This document shows positions 11,292 to 22,369 of a stretch of DNA of 64,000 nucleotides, in pieces. The notes beneath the pieces are model-generated. The model saw nothing but the letters and a program-made list of their open reading frames with translations. It was not told the origin of the DNA and did no database searches. The number at the start of each line of letters is the position of its first letter. Position 1 is the first letter of the stretch. The DNA is from Purpureocillium takamizusanense. Its lineage: Eukaryota; Ascomycota; Sordariomycetes; Hypocreales; Ophiocordycipitaceae. The stretch covers positions 806,001-870,000 of the forward strand of contig NC_063072.1 in assembly GCF_022605165.1 (NCBI RefSeq), read 5' to 3'. The translations under genes and the position numbers were made by a program.

Positions 11292-13288
11292 TCAGCCAAA
11301 AACGGGGAATCCATCTTCCTCGTCCTCTCCTGGGGCATCAGAGAACTCGTCGTGTTCGTCATGAGATCCGTACGCCTCTTGCGCTGGGTATAGATTCTCC
11401 TCCTCGTCTTCGTCGTTGTCTCCGTCGCTGCCCGATTCCTCCTCGTCATCGTCTTCGTTCCCGGACAGCACCCCCCCTTCGGCTGGCTCTTCGTCGTCGT
11501 CGGGCAGTCCACTCGCAGGTGTCTGTTCCGCCGCCACACTGGGGGTCCTGCCCGGACCTCGCAAGCGAGCGTTGTATCCCGTGCTCTTCTTCTTGGGTGG
11601 CTCTCGGCCGCGCAGGAGTATCAACTCGTCGTTGGTCAACTGCAGGTTGGGCAGTGGCAGATGGAATGTCGTCGACGATGACTTTGTAGGCGTCCGATCC
11701 CCACACTCGAGAGTTGGAGCAAAGTCTGATCGGGTCAGCTGTCTCCCGAAGCGGATAGCAACAAGCTTTGTCTTCATGATGGCCTTAACCTTGGCCCACA
11801 GACCGCCATGATACCACCCGCTGTTGATGTCCCAGGTCGGTCGCACTTCTGCATTGTCCAGGAGCTCCTTCAGCAGGGGGTCGCTAATGTCGCAGACCTG
11901 CCAGACTTTACCGTCTGTGTGGTATGACTCGCCGTCAAATGTGTGGCTCTGTGCCTGGTCCACCGCGTAGTCTTTGTTGAAACTTCCTTGGGACCGTCGA
12001 AGCGACTGCCACGTCTGGTCCTGGCTCGGTAGCTTCTTCTTGGACAGCTTGAACATGAGCGTCTGGTATATTCGGTACTTGGGGTCTGTTCTAGGGTCGA
12101 TTCCATATGGAACGACCCCATCCCTCCACGGACCGCCCTTGAATTGGTATGCCGTGTAATTGAGATATTTTTTCAGCTCGTTCCAATTCCTCAGCTTGCC
12201 AGCCATGTGGTTTAGCAAGGAACGACGGGTCCAGACTGGGCGATACTGGAACGCCTCCTCGAGCTGGGCAATGATCTCCATGGTTCGCGAATCAGTCACA
12301 TCTGGGGGCTGCTGCGGTCCGGTAGGGGCAGGATCGTCGGCGCTAATAAAGTATCCGATCTGCTTGACGGCCGTCGTGTTGATTGTGTTGCCGTCCTCAG
12401 TTGTGCGGACGTATGGATTCTGTGAATAGTAGTAGTTGAAAGGAAGACTCATGTGCGTAAAGATGGGCGGCGGAAGAATGTCGACATTTGGCCCGAGATC
12501 CATCCCTGGGTCAAAAGTGAAGTTCTTCAAGTTTTGCACTGTGAAAGGTGTCAGCTGAGGTTCGAGGTGTAGGTTCAAGAGATCGAGTCTGACCATCACC
12601 GGGCAGAACCTGCTCCGTATATCGGCGCGCAAAAGAAGACTTGGACATGTCCCAGTAAAAGTCGGCCAGGCCTCGGAAGCGGTGCGTGTGCTTGATGGTA
12701 CCAACGGCTTCGACTTGGTACGTGTCCACGTTGTCTGCGAGCTGCCGTCTGAGCTTCTTGGGCTCATCTAGGCGGGCGATGGAGCCGACACCTTGGGTTC
12801 CGTTGGGCGGCCCGGCAGCATCGGCGTCGGCGAGCTCAACGTCACCCTGCCACGGGTCATTGGTGCCGCGCTTTCGCTTGCGCCCAGTACGCTTGGGGAC
12901 GGTGATCTTGAGCACAACATTGTGTGAACGGGCGTTATGAGACATGACTGGCGGACAAAACGGACTGTCCGGGTTCAGGTACAGTGGTATTGATGTTCTC
13001 GTGGAATCCAGCGTCTAGAGCACGGGAGTGTCAGGATCAAAGTTGGAACGCAGGTGGCGGCGCTGGACTCACGTGGGCCAGTGAAGGGAGTCGGCCAAAG
13101 GCTTTGATGGCGCGATCAATGTTTTCCACAACGGCGGGAACCTCGACAGCAGCAAGCCTGCGCGAGGGAATCGGATACCTGGGAGCCCCGTCCTGAGACG
13201 CATCATACTGGTCGTCATCGCCGGCGGTGTGGCCGTCGAATCTGTCTCTCAGGGCATCGTCGTCGGTCTCCGAAGGAGAAGAAGCCAT
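11292..13288 (-). CDS. sfc1: TFIIIC subunit Sfc1/Tfc1 (tau95-like)
   Basis: DNA-binding subunit of general factor TFIIIC, which recognises internal promoters of tRNA and 5S genes and recruits TFIIIB/RNA polymerase III. Three exons (13073-13288, 12600-13014, 11292-12538) encode 625 residues. Intron 1 is GTGAGT...CTAG; intron 2 is GTGATG...CACAG with a CTGAC branch site and is needed to join ARRYTEQVLPV to QNLKNFTFDPGMD. The N-terminal half carries the FRGLADFYWDMS signature and a basic GRKRKRG patch. The central part has PLPFNYYYSQNP-like and RPVWTRRSLLNHM motifs typical of the GTF3C5 family. The last ~70 residues are strongly acidic (Asp/Glu/Ser), as in other family members. The gene next upstream on the same strand is a degraded pseudogene. 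Confidence 0.93.
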
Positions 13289-14193
13289 GGCTGGTGGAAT
13301 GGAAGCAAGAGCGCCGAGAATTGGCAATCAACCCCAGGTGCAGGCTACACACTGCATGGCATGAGGCGCTCTCTGGCTTTTAGCTGGTCCTGTGCGTGTT
13401 GTAGTTGGAAGCTTATTTAGGGAGCGCGAACGTGTCGCCTCTCCAGATCAAAAAGGAGGAAAGATAACCTATGTCAGGGCCACGAGCACCGCGGGAAGGC
13501 TATGATGGAAATTATGATAGTTTGCGCCCTGCGTGTTGAGTGACGGCGAACCGCAATGATGGTGAGTGGAAGTTGTGACTTGGAATCGTTGCTTGCAGCG
13601 GTACAATTGGATGACCGGTATCTGAGTCGTCCCCACCAAACAGCGGGCACGTGCACCATGTTCCCTTGCTCCTTCCCAACTTCCATTCGAGTACAGTAGT
13701 TAACTAGTCAAAGCATCCACCCATCTCCGTCACAGTACAAATAGTGAGTGTGGCCCACCAAGCTTGTTGAAGCCTTGGCCGACCTCGCTCAGCATCTTCT
13801 ACAAAGACCAACAAGCGGTAGAACATCGTTGGCAAGCAATCGACATCTTGCTCCGCTGCCAGCCACCACCAAACATGTTCAACAACAGTACGGTCGCGGC
13901 ACGCCCGCACACCTCACAGTTTCTAGTCCTTCATTGAGTGCGAAATGGTTCCTTCAGCTGTTGGTTCTTTTTTAAAGTACAAATACACTTCCGATAGACA
14001 AGCCATTCAAAGTCGAAACGCACATAGTAGCAATGTCGCTACTATCCGAACATTCACATGAGGCCCTCAAATCACGGTTACATTCATTGCAGGGGATCGC
14101 TCTTGATGGCTGTAGAGTTGCTCGCTATTCGGCGGGCTGGTAGTTATTTCGTACCTGCTCGTAGGACTTACAGCGATATAGGCATTGCAAAGC
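13289..14193. other. Intergenic region at the left edge of the degraded island
   Basis: Contains the TFIIIC gene promoter. From about 13.4 kb rightwards G+C drops and open frames become short and broken. Two overlapping short frames on opposite strands (13704-13975) look coding-like but match nothing I recognise. Confidence 0.5.
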
Positions 14194-15540
14194 CTAGACC
14201 CTGAATCCTGACGGTACCTGGTCGAGCACTATCCCGTTCGCACAGATGAGGCCTTTAAAGCCGCCCAATTTGTCCTTCGAAGTCGCCGCCGAGTCGGAGG
14301 CCTTCTCGGCCAATGGGTTCTTGGACGGGCTGCCTTTGCAATTTTGGCTGACCATGTAGAGGTTGAATCCGATGGCAAGTGTCTGCATCGTAGCGTCGTA
14401 GTATGGTTCCGTGATCTCGTCAGCTTGAAAGATCCCCACGGCGTCTTGCAGAATCACCGCCGGGAACTTGGCGCCGTAATAGTAAAGCGATGGTTTCGAC
14501 TCTAAGACTGCGACTTGCTGCAAACCCCCGAACGGCGTGCATTGCCATTGCATAACGTAGTAGCTATCGCTCTTCGAGTTCCTGTCCTCGTCACGTTCTC
14601 GGGTAATGGAATGTAGCGTATTCACTTCCTTCTTTGCATTGTCGCGAGGTAAAGCTTCATTGGCCCATGTATCATGGCGTTTGACAAACCCAGGGCCATA
14701 CTAGATGCCTAAATCGGGACGCGCTTCGGGGATTTGCGTGCTGTTGGGATCTTGGCGTCCGTCCGTAAGAAATAAAACACTCCCTTTGCCATCATTGGCA
14801 TCTATAAATGTCTTATCGGCAGTTCATCCAAAGAAGGGGACTTTGACAAGTTTGGCGGGCATCGGTTATGGATGCCCTCCAACTTGTCGAAGAATCCATT
14901 CGTCTTCGCCTCGTTCCAGTAGCGATTATGAGAGGTTCTCAGATCAATCATGTATCTGATACACCAAACAACTACCTCACCGGGGTTTTCGTCGCTAAAC
15001 CTGTTCATGCTGGCAATTAGATCATCGAGTGACGCGCCAGTCGCACCCACAGGCGACGAACTAAGTTCGTCGTTGACATGAGCGCTGTAGAATGCTCCGT
15101 TATTGACACTTGCAATGCGCATGTCAAAGTATCGCACGCCTATCCGTCAGTGGTTGTACAAATCCAGGTTCTGGGTCTCAGTGTTGTCCGAACTACTTTA
15201 ATTTAAGCAACCTCTTGTGGCAATCTCATTCATGGCGGCATCGTGTGGGCCCGGGACAATCACGTGGCGCAGCTGCCGATCCTTGATGACTTGGTTGTGC
15301 CCTCAATGCGGTAATTCGCGAATCCGTTGGTGTCAGTGAAAGTGCCCACTCTTTGGTCGTAGTCTGCTAAGTTCTTCCTCGACTTGCCTGAAGGCCCATG
15401 CAAGGGCAACTCATGATATGAGCTGCACAGTAAATTGCCGATGCTGGTTTCCCGCCGGTTTAAGATGCTAAACGTAGATTCAAGGGACGTTAACAGAAGT
15501 GAGTGAACGAGCTCTACAGACTACGACGTAAGATTGTCGG
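14194..15540 (-). pseudogene. Degenerate PI-PLC X-domain-like phosphodiesterase
   Basis: On the minus strand, successive frames spell a fungal PLC-like phosphodiesterase. An N-terminal beta region (about 15520-15300) ends in a GFANYRIEGT segment. The catalytic-loop motif RHVIVPGPHDAAMNEIATRG follows (GPHDA matching the family GTHDS/A). Next come IGVRYFDMRI, then NPGEVVVWCIRYM, and a C-terminal part containing GKGSVLFLTDGR and LYYYGAKFPAVILQDAVG. The reading frame is broken by a one-base shift near 15300, a TGA at 15147-15149 just before the RIGVRYFD motif, a TAG/frameshift near 14800 and a TAG at 14701-14703. A short intron between the first two motifs is possible, but it cannot explain all four defects. 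An intact homologue would be a lipid- or GPI-cleaving enzyme; here it is judged inactive. Confidence 0.8.
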
Positions 15541-16536
15541 GACAATATAGTGGTAGAGTATGGCACATTGGACGTTGGGTCAAGTTCTGTTACTTCGCGC
15601 CCGGACACTTATCGCTCCAAGACTGGTACCTTGTGTTGGAGGACATGTTACTGTTGGGAGTCCAAAAAGTCGAAAGAAGCCTCTTGAGGGTCAATGGTAG
15701 CACCTGGATTTGAAGAGTGCAGGCTCTCTTGGTAGAACCCCATGGGTCGCGCATACCATAGTTCTTGCAGTTGGCTTCAAGTTCAGTTGCCTCGGTAAAG
15801 TTTCAACCTATTCAAGTTGGCTTGGGTTTCGGCCCTTCCTCTGGTGAAGTTTGTGCGTTTCAGGAAGCGGAATTTGGAATCAAAAGTGCCACATCGGCGA
15901 TTGTGCCCAAGGAGAGCCTCGTAGAAGTTGGCCCTCGAGATGTTCCTTCTCGTCTGTTAGTCAAACTCTTACCGGAAGGTTGCAGTTGGGCGACCTAACC
16001 AAGGGACACAAAGCAAAACAAAAACCTCCAGTGCCCCGATTGCCGCGCCGATGACTAGAGGAATGTATGTCGTAACTGAAATATCTATGAGCCAAGATAA
16101 GCGCCTTGGCAGTCATTGCAACGACAGAGGCGCAAGGCTGTGACTTCTGTCTTTGTGGGCTGGGATCTCGAAGCCAAGGAACACTTTCCGGAAGAGCTCA
16201 ATCATGTTAAGTTCTGTTGGAGACAGCTACGAGGTGTGATGAGGGCCAAGACTCTTTACTAAGTTGATCTGTGCACCAGCGTGCATTTAGAACATAGGTA
16301 CCTCGTAACTTGTAACGCGATGCTGCAACTTGATGACTGGAGCCTTTTGCTTTTTGTTGGTTCAGTCTCAGACAAGACATCTGCTCCTTTTTTTCCGATA
16401 GCCCCCCTCCTCCCGATTTCCCACCTGCGTCCTTTCTCCAAGCCGCGCGCGAGGTTGACGTGACTATACTCGCCTTTACCACGCCTCTCAATCAACACCG
16501 CACACGATCATAGCACTTATTTCGTCGATCTTGTGC
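15541..16536. other. Coding-like debris, unresolved
   Basis: No intact gene. On the minus strand about 16205-15975 reads continuously apart from one TGA and contains a hydrophobic, membrane-like segment (TYIPLVIGAAIGALEVFVLL). Further down, 15950-15640, fragments in shifting frames look protein-like (for example NFYEALLGHN and DPQEASFDFLD). A plus-strand frame at 15765-15998 is also open. I cannot assign a family. It may be the 5' part of the broken PLC-like gene or a separate dead gene. Confidence 0.4.
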
Positions 16537-17540
16537 ATGGGGCTGCGACAGATGTCGTCTTTGTCGCCGACCGAGTTTTCAGTATTCAGCGGGAATGTGA
16601 CTTCCCCATCTAATACTACGAAACTGCCAACGGTGGTCACGTCACAGCCATTGACAACACCATTCATATTTCCAAGCGGCTGTGGTGACCATTTCTCCAG
16701 TATATACACCATCACTAGGGGGTTTTGGAATAACACCCGCATTAAAGTTGTCGCGTCTATTCCAAGCCAACATCCAACATGTCAACCAGCCGGATGGAAC
16801 GACAGTTCTGTGCCATTTGTTTTCAGCCCAGCCGTGTGTCCAAGCGCGTGGACGGCGTACGCGGTGCGACTTGACACAGCTTGGACGGCAAGCTATAGGA
16901 GCAAAATCGTTTCCGTGGCAAATTGCTGCTCAAGGTCTACCCCCCTTCCCCATACCAATGATGCCATTTCTGCCTAGGTCTTGCATCCGTCACGGCTCCC
17001 TTGCAGGCTGCTGACTTGACTGGATAGTGGCTTTACCATTGACTTTGGTGCATCAGCGTTGTCCGGTACAGATGCTGCCTGTATCCAGGAGATACCGGCG
17101 TCCACGGTCACCAATACCATGCAGACCGACAAGTAGATATCGACATCCACATCCGATGACAGCTTTCCCAATGGTATTCGTGCGCACTATGCGTGGGAAA
17201 TGCGTGGGAAATTTCATGGGATGCCTCCGATACCGCGACCCTCAGTCCGGCTCCGCCGTCTCTCGGTGACTGCATAGATGTTCAGATAGCTACGTGGATT
17301 CCTGGCGAGACGGTCGATCCAAAGTCGCGAGCATCTTGCGATCCTAATCAGGATGGCTCGGATACATGGGACCTGGAACATTCGCCTGGGATCCTTTGTA
17401 TCATCATAATCGGCTCGATTGTTACGACTATAGGCATCGTGCTATGCTGCTGGCGTTGCCATGTGTGCCGTAATCGACGTGAACAGAGGCAAAGGGAGCG
17501 GCGAGTTGCAGGGGATGGGCGACAAGCAAACACGAGGTAG
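16537..17540 (+). pseudogene. Broken Cys-rich single-pass membrane protein gene
   Basis: Frames on the plus strand resemble a family of uncharacterised ascomycete surface proteins. These have a Cys/Ser/Thr-rich extracellular part (here with CQPAGWNDSSVPFVFSPAVCPSAW and a following CC pair), a spacer, one transmembrane helix and a basic cytosolic tail. The membrane helix lies at about 17390-17455, between HSPGILC and CCWRCH, followed by an Arg-rich tail. In-frame stops occur at 16975-16977 and 17134-17136. A perfect 11-bp tandem duplication (17189-17210) shifts the frame; removing one copy joins IRAHYAWE to ISWDASDTATL. A 50-base GT...AG segment at 16978-17027 could be a relic intron but does not repair the gene. 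The start is taken at the first ATG of the frame; I see no clear signal peptide, so the 5' end may be missing. Confidence 0.7.
17189..17210 (+). repeat. 11-bp perfect tandem duplication
   Basis: Two adjacent copies of ATGCGTGGGAA within the membrane-protein pseudogene. Deleting either copy restores the family-like frame across this point, so it is read as an inactivating insertion. Confidence 0.9.
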
Positions 17541-20038
17541 AGAAAGCTGAGTCTTACTTGAACCGTTACACCGTTACAAGTCGCGATGTTGCAGTCCAAC
17601 AGCACTAGGTAGTTTACTTCTGATTGAGGGCCATCCGAGAAAGACAAGACGGCTTTCTACACTAATGAACGGAGCCACGAAGTAGAGTAACAGATGATAA
17701 AATATCGCTAAGGGTGGGCGGACACGTTTGCTGTGCCGGGTTAGGATAGTAAATACTAGAGAAACAGCATGAGAACGACGGAAGTTCAGCAAGGGAAGCG
17801 TGTGTCCTGGCCTTGTGCCGGGGTTACTCCCTTGAATTTGGTGGCTTGGGACTGGACAGCCTGCTGAGCGGTGCGACGATGAAGCTTGGCAGGGTCTTCG
17901 CTGCGCCTTACAGAAAGGGCCCCTGCCGGCCGCTTCACCGCGGCGGTAAGCCGCGGGGGCGAGCTGTCATGCCTACATACAAAGTTAGGTAGGTGTTGGT
18001 GGCTGGTGCTGGATGCAGCCGCGGATGCGCGGCGCAAGAGACCAGATGAATGACCCCGGTTTGATGAGGTGCAATCAATGAGCAGAGAGAGCCCCTCCTT
18101 GCGAAATCCTGGCAATTTTGGCGCTTCGTGTCTGCTGATAGATACCCTTGGCTGTGGCCGTTGTCTTTTTGGCGCAGGAGTTTCATGAGGAGCTCCTGAT
18201 GCCAACATGATGGATGGGTTGGGAGCTGCCCGGCCTGCTGCTGTACTTCAGGTTGGAAGCTGGATAATGTATTACTGACTTAGTGGACGATGGTAACTGC
18301 ACTAATTCAATGGCAGGCGCGCACCTTCCTTGTGCCTGGTTAGGTACTTGCCTGCCAGGTACCGAAGTGTGGGGCCAATTGATCTCGGCCGAAGTGGCGC
18401 TCCAGCAGCTCGCTAAACAAGGCCAGCCACCTGCTGGAAGGTTCATTGAAGGATGGCGAACTGTTCAATTCTTTGTGCTGTCGGGTTCGTTCGCCCCTGT
18501 GGCCTCGGCGGGCCCACACCCATGAATTGCCCGCCCGGTACATGGCGTCATTTCTACAACGCCCAGCTCTCTCCAGCTGCCCCTGGCAATCGCAGTCCTT
18601 CCAGCTGTCGAGCACCTGGCTGGGCTGCAGGGCAGGCAGTTCGAAGGTTGAGAGGCGAGCCGGTGAGAGCACCGGCCAGCATTGGAAGCATCCAACACAG
18701 CGCAGCACAGGGACAAGGCTACATGCACCTACGTATGCGGTACGTCAGGGCGGTACCCGGTCTGCACCTGCCTCCTGAGTCTTAGTGGTCCCGTCGCCCG
18801 GGGCGCGGTACACCTACAGGATCCATCCACGGCGGGCATTACGCTACCAAGGTACCCCAGTCGGAGCGCTTTGGCTGCCCCGGTCAGAGGTACCTTCTAT
18901 CAGCACCAGCACACCAAGGTACCCGTTCTGGCCGCCCACCGCCTCCCCAACATTCCTTTCCAGGTTCCAGCGGGCGGGCGGCTTTCCAACGGGCAGCGGG
19001 AGGGCAGCTGGCGCCCTCAAAGCTCCGCCCTCGTGCACCCTGCCTTGCCCTGCCCTGCCCTGCCCTGCCCTGCCAGACTGCCAGATGACGGGACTGACTG
19101 GGCACCTCAACCCCCGCCGCCGCCGCCGCCGCCGCAGTGCCTCCTGTTCCCCATCGTCTGTCCCCCAGCCAGCAGCCAGTCCCCTCCACCACCTGCCGGG
19201 CACCACACCTCCACTTTACTCGAGCCCGTGTCCATCAGGCGGCTGGCTACACTACCGTACAGTACCTCTGGCGCCCAGTACCGCCGCGCCACGCTTTGGC
19301 TTCCTCCTCCCTGCCCGCCTCCGCCTCCATTATCCCCTCTCTCATCGACAACGTTTCGGCCTCGAGCTATCAACCAGGCGCGTCCATCGATTTCTCATCG
19401 GTCCGCCGCGAGGTCCTAGGTCTGCTCAGCGGCGAGAAGAAGAAGAAGAAGGCGACGACAACGACGGCAACGACTACGACCACAACAACAACAACAGCAG
19501 TAGCATCGTCAACAGCTCACCGCCGAAGCAGACGACGACAAAGCTCCCCCGCACAACTGCACTCGCTGGGTCACCAGTGCTGCGGACAGCCGATTGAGCC
19601 TGCGAGCTCTGCCTGCCTAGTCACTCCTTAAACTCAAAAAGGGCCGCGAGGGTCAAGTGCAGCACTGCGTCGAGGCCCGATCGCCCGCGGCCACTGCCTG
19701 TCAACCCACCCCTGCTGCCCCTCCTGCAGCTCGCGTCCCCCCGGCACGGCTCCATCCTATAACCTGCCGCCTCTCCTATCCGCTCTCCCCCACAGCCGCT
19801 GCGTCGCGGCCGCCCCGACTCGAACGCTCCGTTTCCATCAGCACGCGCCTGCGACACCCAAGCCCAGCGAGGGGTAACCGACGAGGCCAAGCTGCTCTCC
19901 CTTCAATCCACGCCGCTGCCGCCTCTGCTCGCCTTGCCTGCCCTCGGGCTCCCGCTTGACGTCGTCGGACCGCTTACCCCACCGCGCTCGCTGCATCCGC
20001 ATCGTTCGCGGCCCGACAACACAAGCGACTGCGCATAG
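17541..20038. other. Long upstream region of RTS1
   Basis: About 2.5 kb without a supported gene. It includes five GGTACC words between 18358 and 18923 and a CCCTG tandem repeat at 19038-19074. Long pyrimidine-rich stretches run from 19100 to 20000. These open long proline/serine frames on the plus strand, but the frames are compositional and lack domains. The pyrimidine-rich part is probably the promoter and 5' leader of RTS1. Confidence 0.55.
19038..19074. repeat. CCCTG pentamer tandem repeat
   Basis: About seven near-perfect copies of a CCCTG/CCTTG pentamer in the pyrimidine-rich upstream region of RTS1. Confidence 0.85.
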
Positions 20039-22369
20039 ATGTTACAGTCAGCCAAAATGAAGCGGTTCGGCCAAAGAGTCGTAAGTAGACGCCCCCCTCA
20101 CCCTGTTCTTCGCGATTCCCAAGCCCTCGCGTCACGATACGGCTGGCTGCACTGCACCTCTCCTGCGCGGCATTAGCTAACCGGGGGGGCTCATTCCCCA
20201 AGGCACAGCTCTCGCGAGGCAAGGACGCCAGCAAGTCCTCCAAGAAGAATAAGGACTCCAAGGACGGGACCTCGTCGCCTTCGTCTCGAGACTCGGCCAA
20301 TCAGTCACCCGTCCTCACGCCTACCTCGTCCACCTCGACGCTCAATGACATCCGCAATAAACCGCTCCCCCCAAACAGCGCTCCCGTTGGAGATCACGCG
20401 GCTCCCAACCAGCCCTCAAACCTGTCAAATGTTGCCCAGCAGGGCAGCGTTCCCGACCGCTTCGGCTCCATGGGCGGGGCCTCGAGTCCCAATGGCGGCA
20501 GCGCCAATGCGAGACTACCTCCCACCGTGGTCATCAGCCCAACCCCTGGCGTACGTCGCTTGACCCCGTTCGCGTTTACATGGCCATTTTGGTGTTCGCG
20601 TGCGAGTCCTTGTTGCCAAACTGACACAACACAGCATATACCCCCTCCGGGTGCCGCCGAAACCATGCCCCACGATCTCGCTCCGCCCAAGGCCGGTCAG
20701 AAGTCATTGCTAATTCATCGAGGCATCGACAATCGCGACGCCATTCCCGAGGGGTTGCGGACACCGAAGCGACAGCACTCTTCGCGATTTGACATCTCGG
20801 CACACAGAGAGCTGGAGAAGCTCCCCGGCTTCCACGAGGTGCCTCCCAACAGGCGACAGGAACTGTTCATGCAGAAGATCGACCAGTGCAATGTCATTTT
20901 CGACTTCAACGATGCCAGTGGTGATATGAAAGCCAAGGAAATCAAGCGACTTGCACTTCACGAGCTTCTCGATTATGTGGCCAACAACAGGCAGGTCATC
21001 ACAGAGCCCATGTACCCGCGTGTCGTCGACATGTTCGCCAAGAATCTTTTCCGACCGATTCCGCCACCTGTCAATCCCCAGGGAGAAGCATTTGATCCGG
21101 AAGAAGACGAGCCGGTTCTCGAGGTGGCCTGGCCGCATATCCAGGTCGTCTACGAGTTCTTCCTGCGCTTCATCGAGAGCCAGGACTTCAACACCAATAT
21201 TGCCAAGGCGTATATCGATCACAGCTTTGTCTTGCAGCTGTTGGATCTCTTCGACTCCGAAGACCCCCGAGAGCGAGACTTCCTGAAGACGACCCTTCAT
21301 CGCATTTACGGCAAGTTTCTTAACCTTCGGTCATTTATCCGCCGCTCCATCAACAACGTCTTCTTCCAATTCACCTACGAAACCGAACGATTCAACGGCA
21401 TCGCCGAGTTGCTGGAAATTCTCGGGTCTATCATCAACGGCTTTGCCCTGCCGCTGAAGGAGGAGCACAAGATTTTCCTGACCCGCGTGCTTCTTCCTCT
21501 GCATAAGCCCAAGAGCCTTAGCATGTACCACCCGCAGCTGGCCTACTGCATCGTCCAGTTCTTGGAGAAGGATGCATCTTTGACGGAGGACGTGAGTCTT
21601 CAATCTTGTTTCGCCCGTGCCATTGATGTAGGTGCTGATGAACTCTAGGTCGTCCTTGGTCTGCTGCGCTACTGGCCCAAAGTCAATAGCACCAAGGAGG
21701 TCATGTTCTTGAACGAAGTCGAAGACATTTTCGAAGTCATGGACCCCGCCGAATTCGCCAAGGTCCAGGAGCCTCTTTTCCATCAACTGGCCAAGTCAGT
21801 CGCCAGTCCACACTTCCAGGTCGCCGAGCGCGCATTGTACTTCTGGAACAACGAATACTTCTGCAACCTCGTGAGCGACAACGTCGAAATCATCCTCCCC
21901 ATTATGTTTGCGCCGCTTTACGAGAATTCCAAGGGGCACTGGAACAGGTGCGTTGCCTACCTGGTCCTACTCAATGGGGCGCATTGCTGACCACACGAAC
22001 AGAACCATTCACGGCATGGTGTACAATGCCATGAAGCTCTTCATGGAAATCAACCCACAGCTTTTCGACGACTGTTCGCACGATTACACGGAGCAACAAA
22101 ACAGTGCAGCCGAACGGGAGGCGTTGCGCGAGCGCAAGTGGGCAGCCCTCAGCGAAAAGGCCGATCAGCGACGGGCGTCACTGGGCGCCAGTGTTGGCGG
22201 CGATGTGCCGCCCCGTGCTCAAGGAAGCTCTTTGCCGCGCGTCGATGAAGTCGATCCAGCCAGCGAGGACAATCAAAAGAGGCTCGATTCTCTGAAGCTT
22301 CAAGACGCTGGCCGGCGCCCAGCCAGTCACGACCGCCAAAGCTCTGTCGGCTCCACCCGAAGCAGATGA
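20039..22369 (+). CDS. RTS1: PP2A regulatory subunit B56 (Rts1-type)
   Basis: B'/B56 regulatory subunit of protein phosphatase 2A, directing the phosphatase to targets in stress response, septum/centromere function and cell size. Five exons (20039-20080, 20209-20550, 20635-21591, 21649-21947, 22003-22369) encode 668 residues with standard splice sites. The N-terminus is basic ([20 protein letters not shown]) and followed by a Ser/Pro-rich disordered region. The B56 HEAT-like domain runs from about residue 160 to 600, with family signatures [39 protein letters not shown] and [18 protein letters not shown]. The tail is polar and coiled-coil-like ([13 protein letters not shown]). Two in-frame ATGs (20039, 20057) precede the first intron; the second would remove six residues. 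Intron 1 could also use an AG six bases upstream, adding Ala-Gln. Confidence 0.95.

Noticed and set aside
17786..18208. 140-codon minus-strand frame
   Set aside because: Has an ATG and stop but is Arg/Ser/Pro-rich without domain, sits in the degraded island edge and lacks any corroborating signal.
18682..19631. Long overlapping plus-strand Pro/Ser-rich frames upstream of RTS1
   Set aside because: Pyrimidine-rich leader DNA opens several frames at once; no domain, no consistent splice signals, no single preferred frame.
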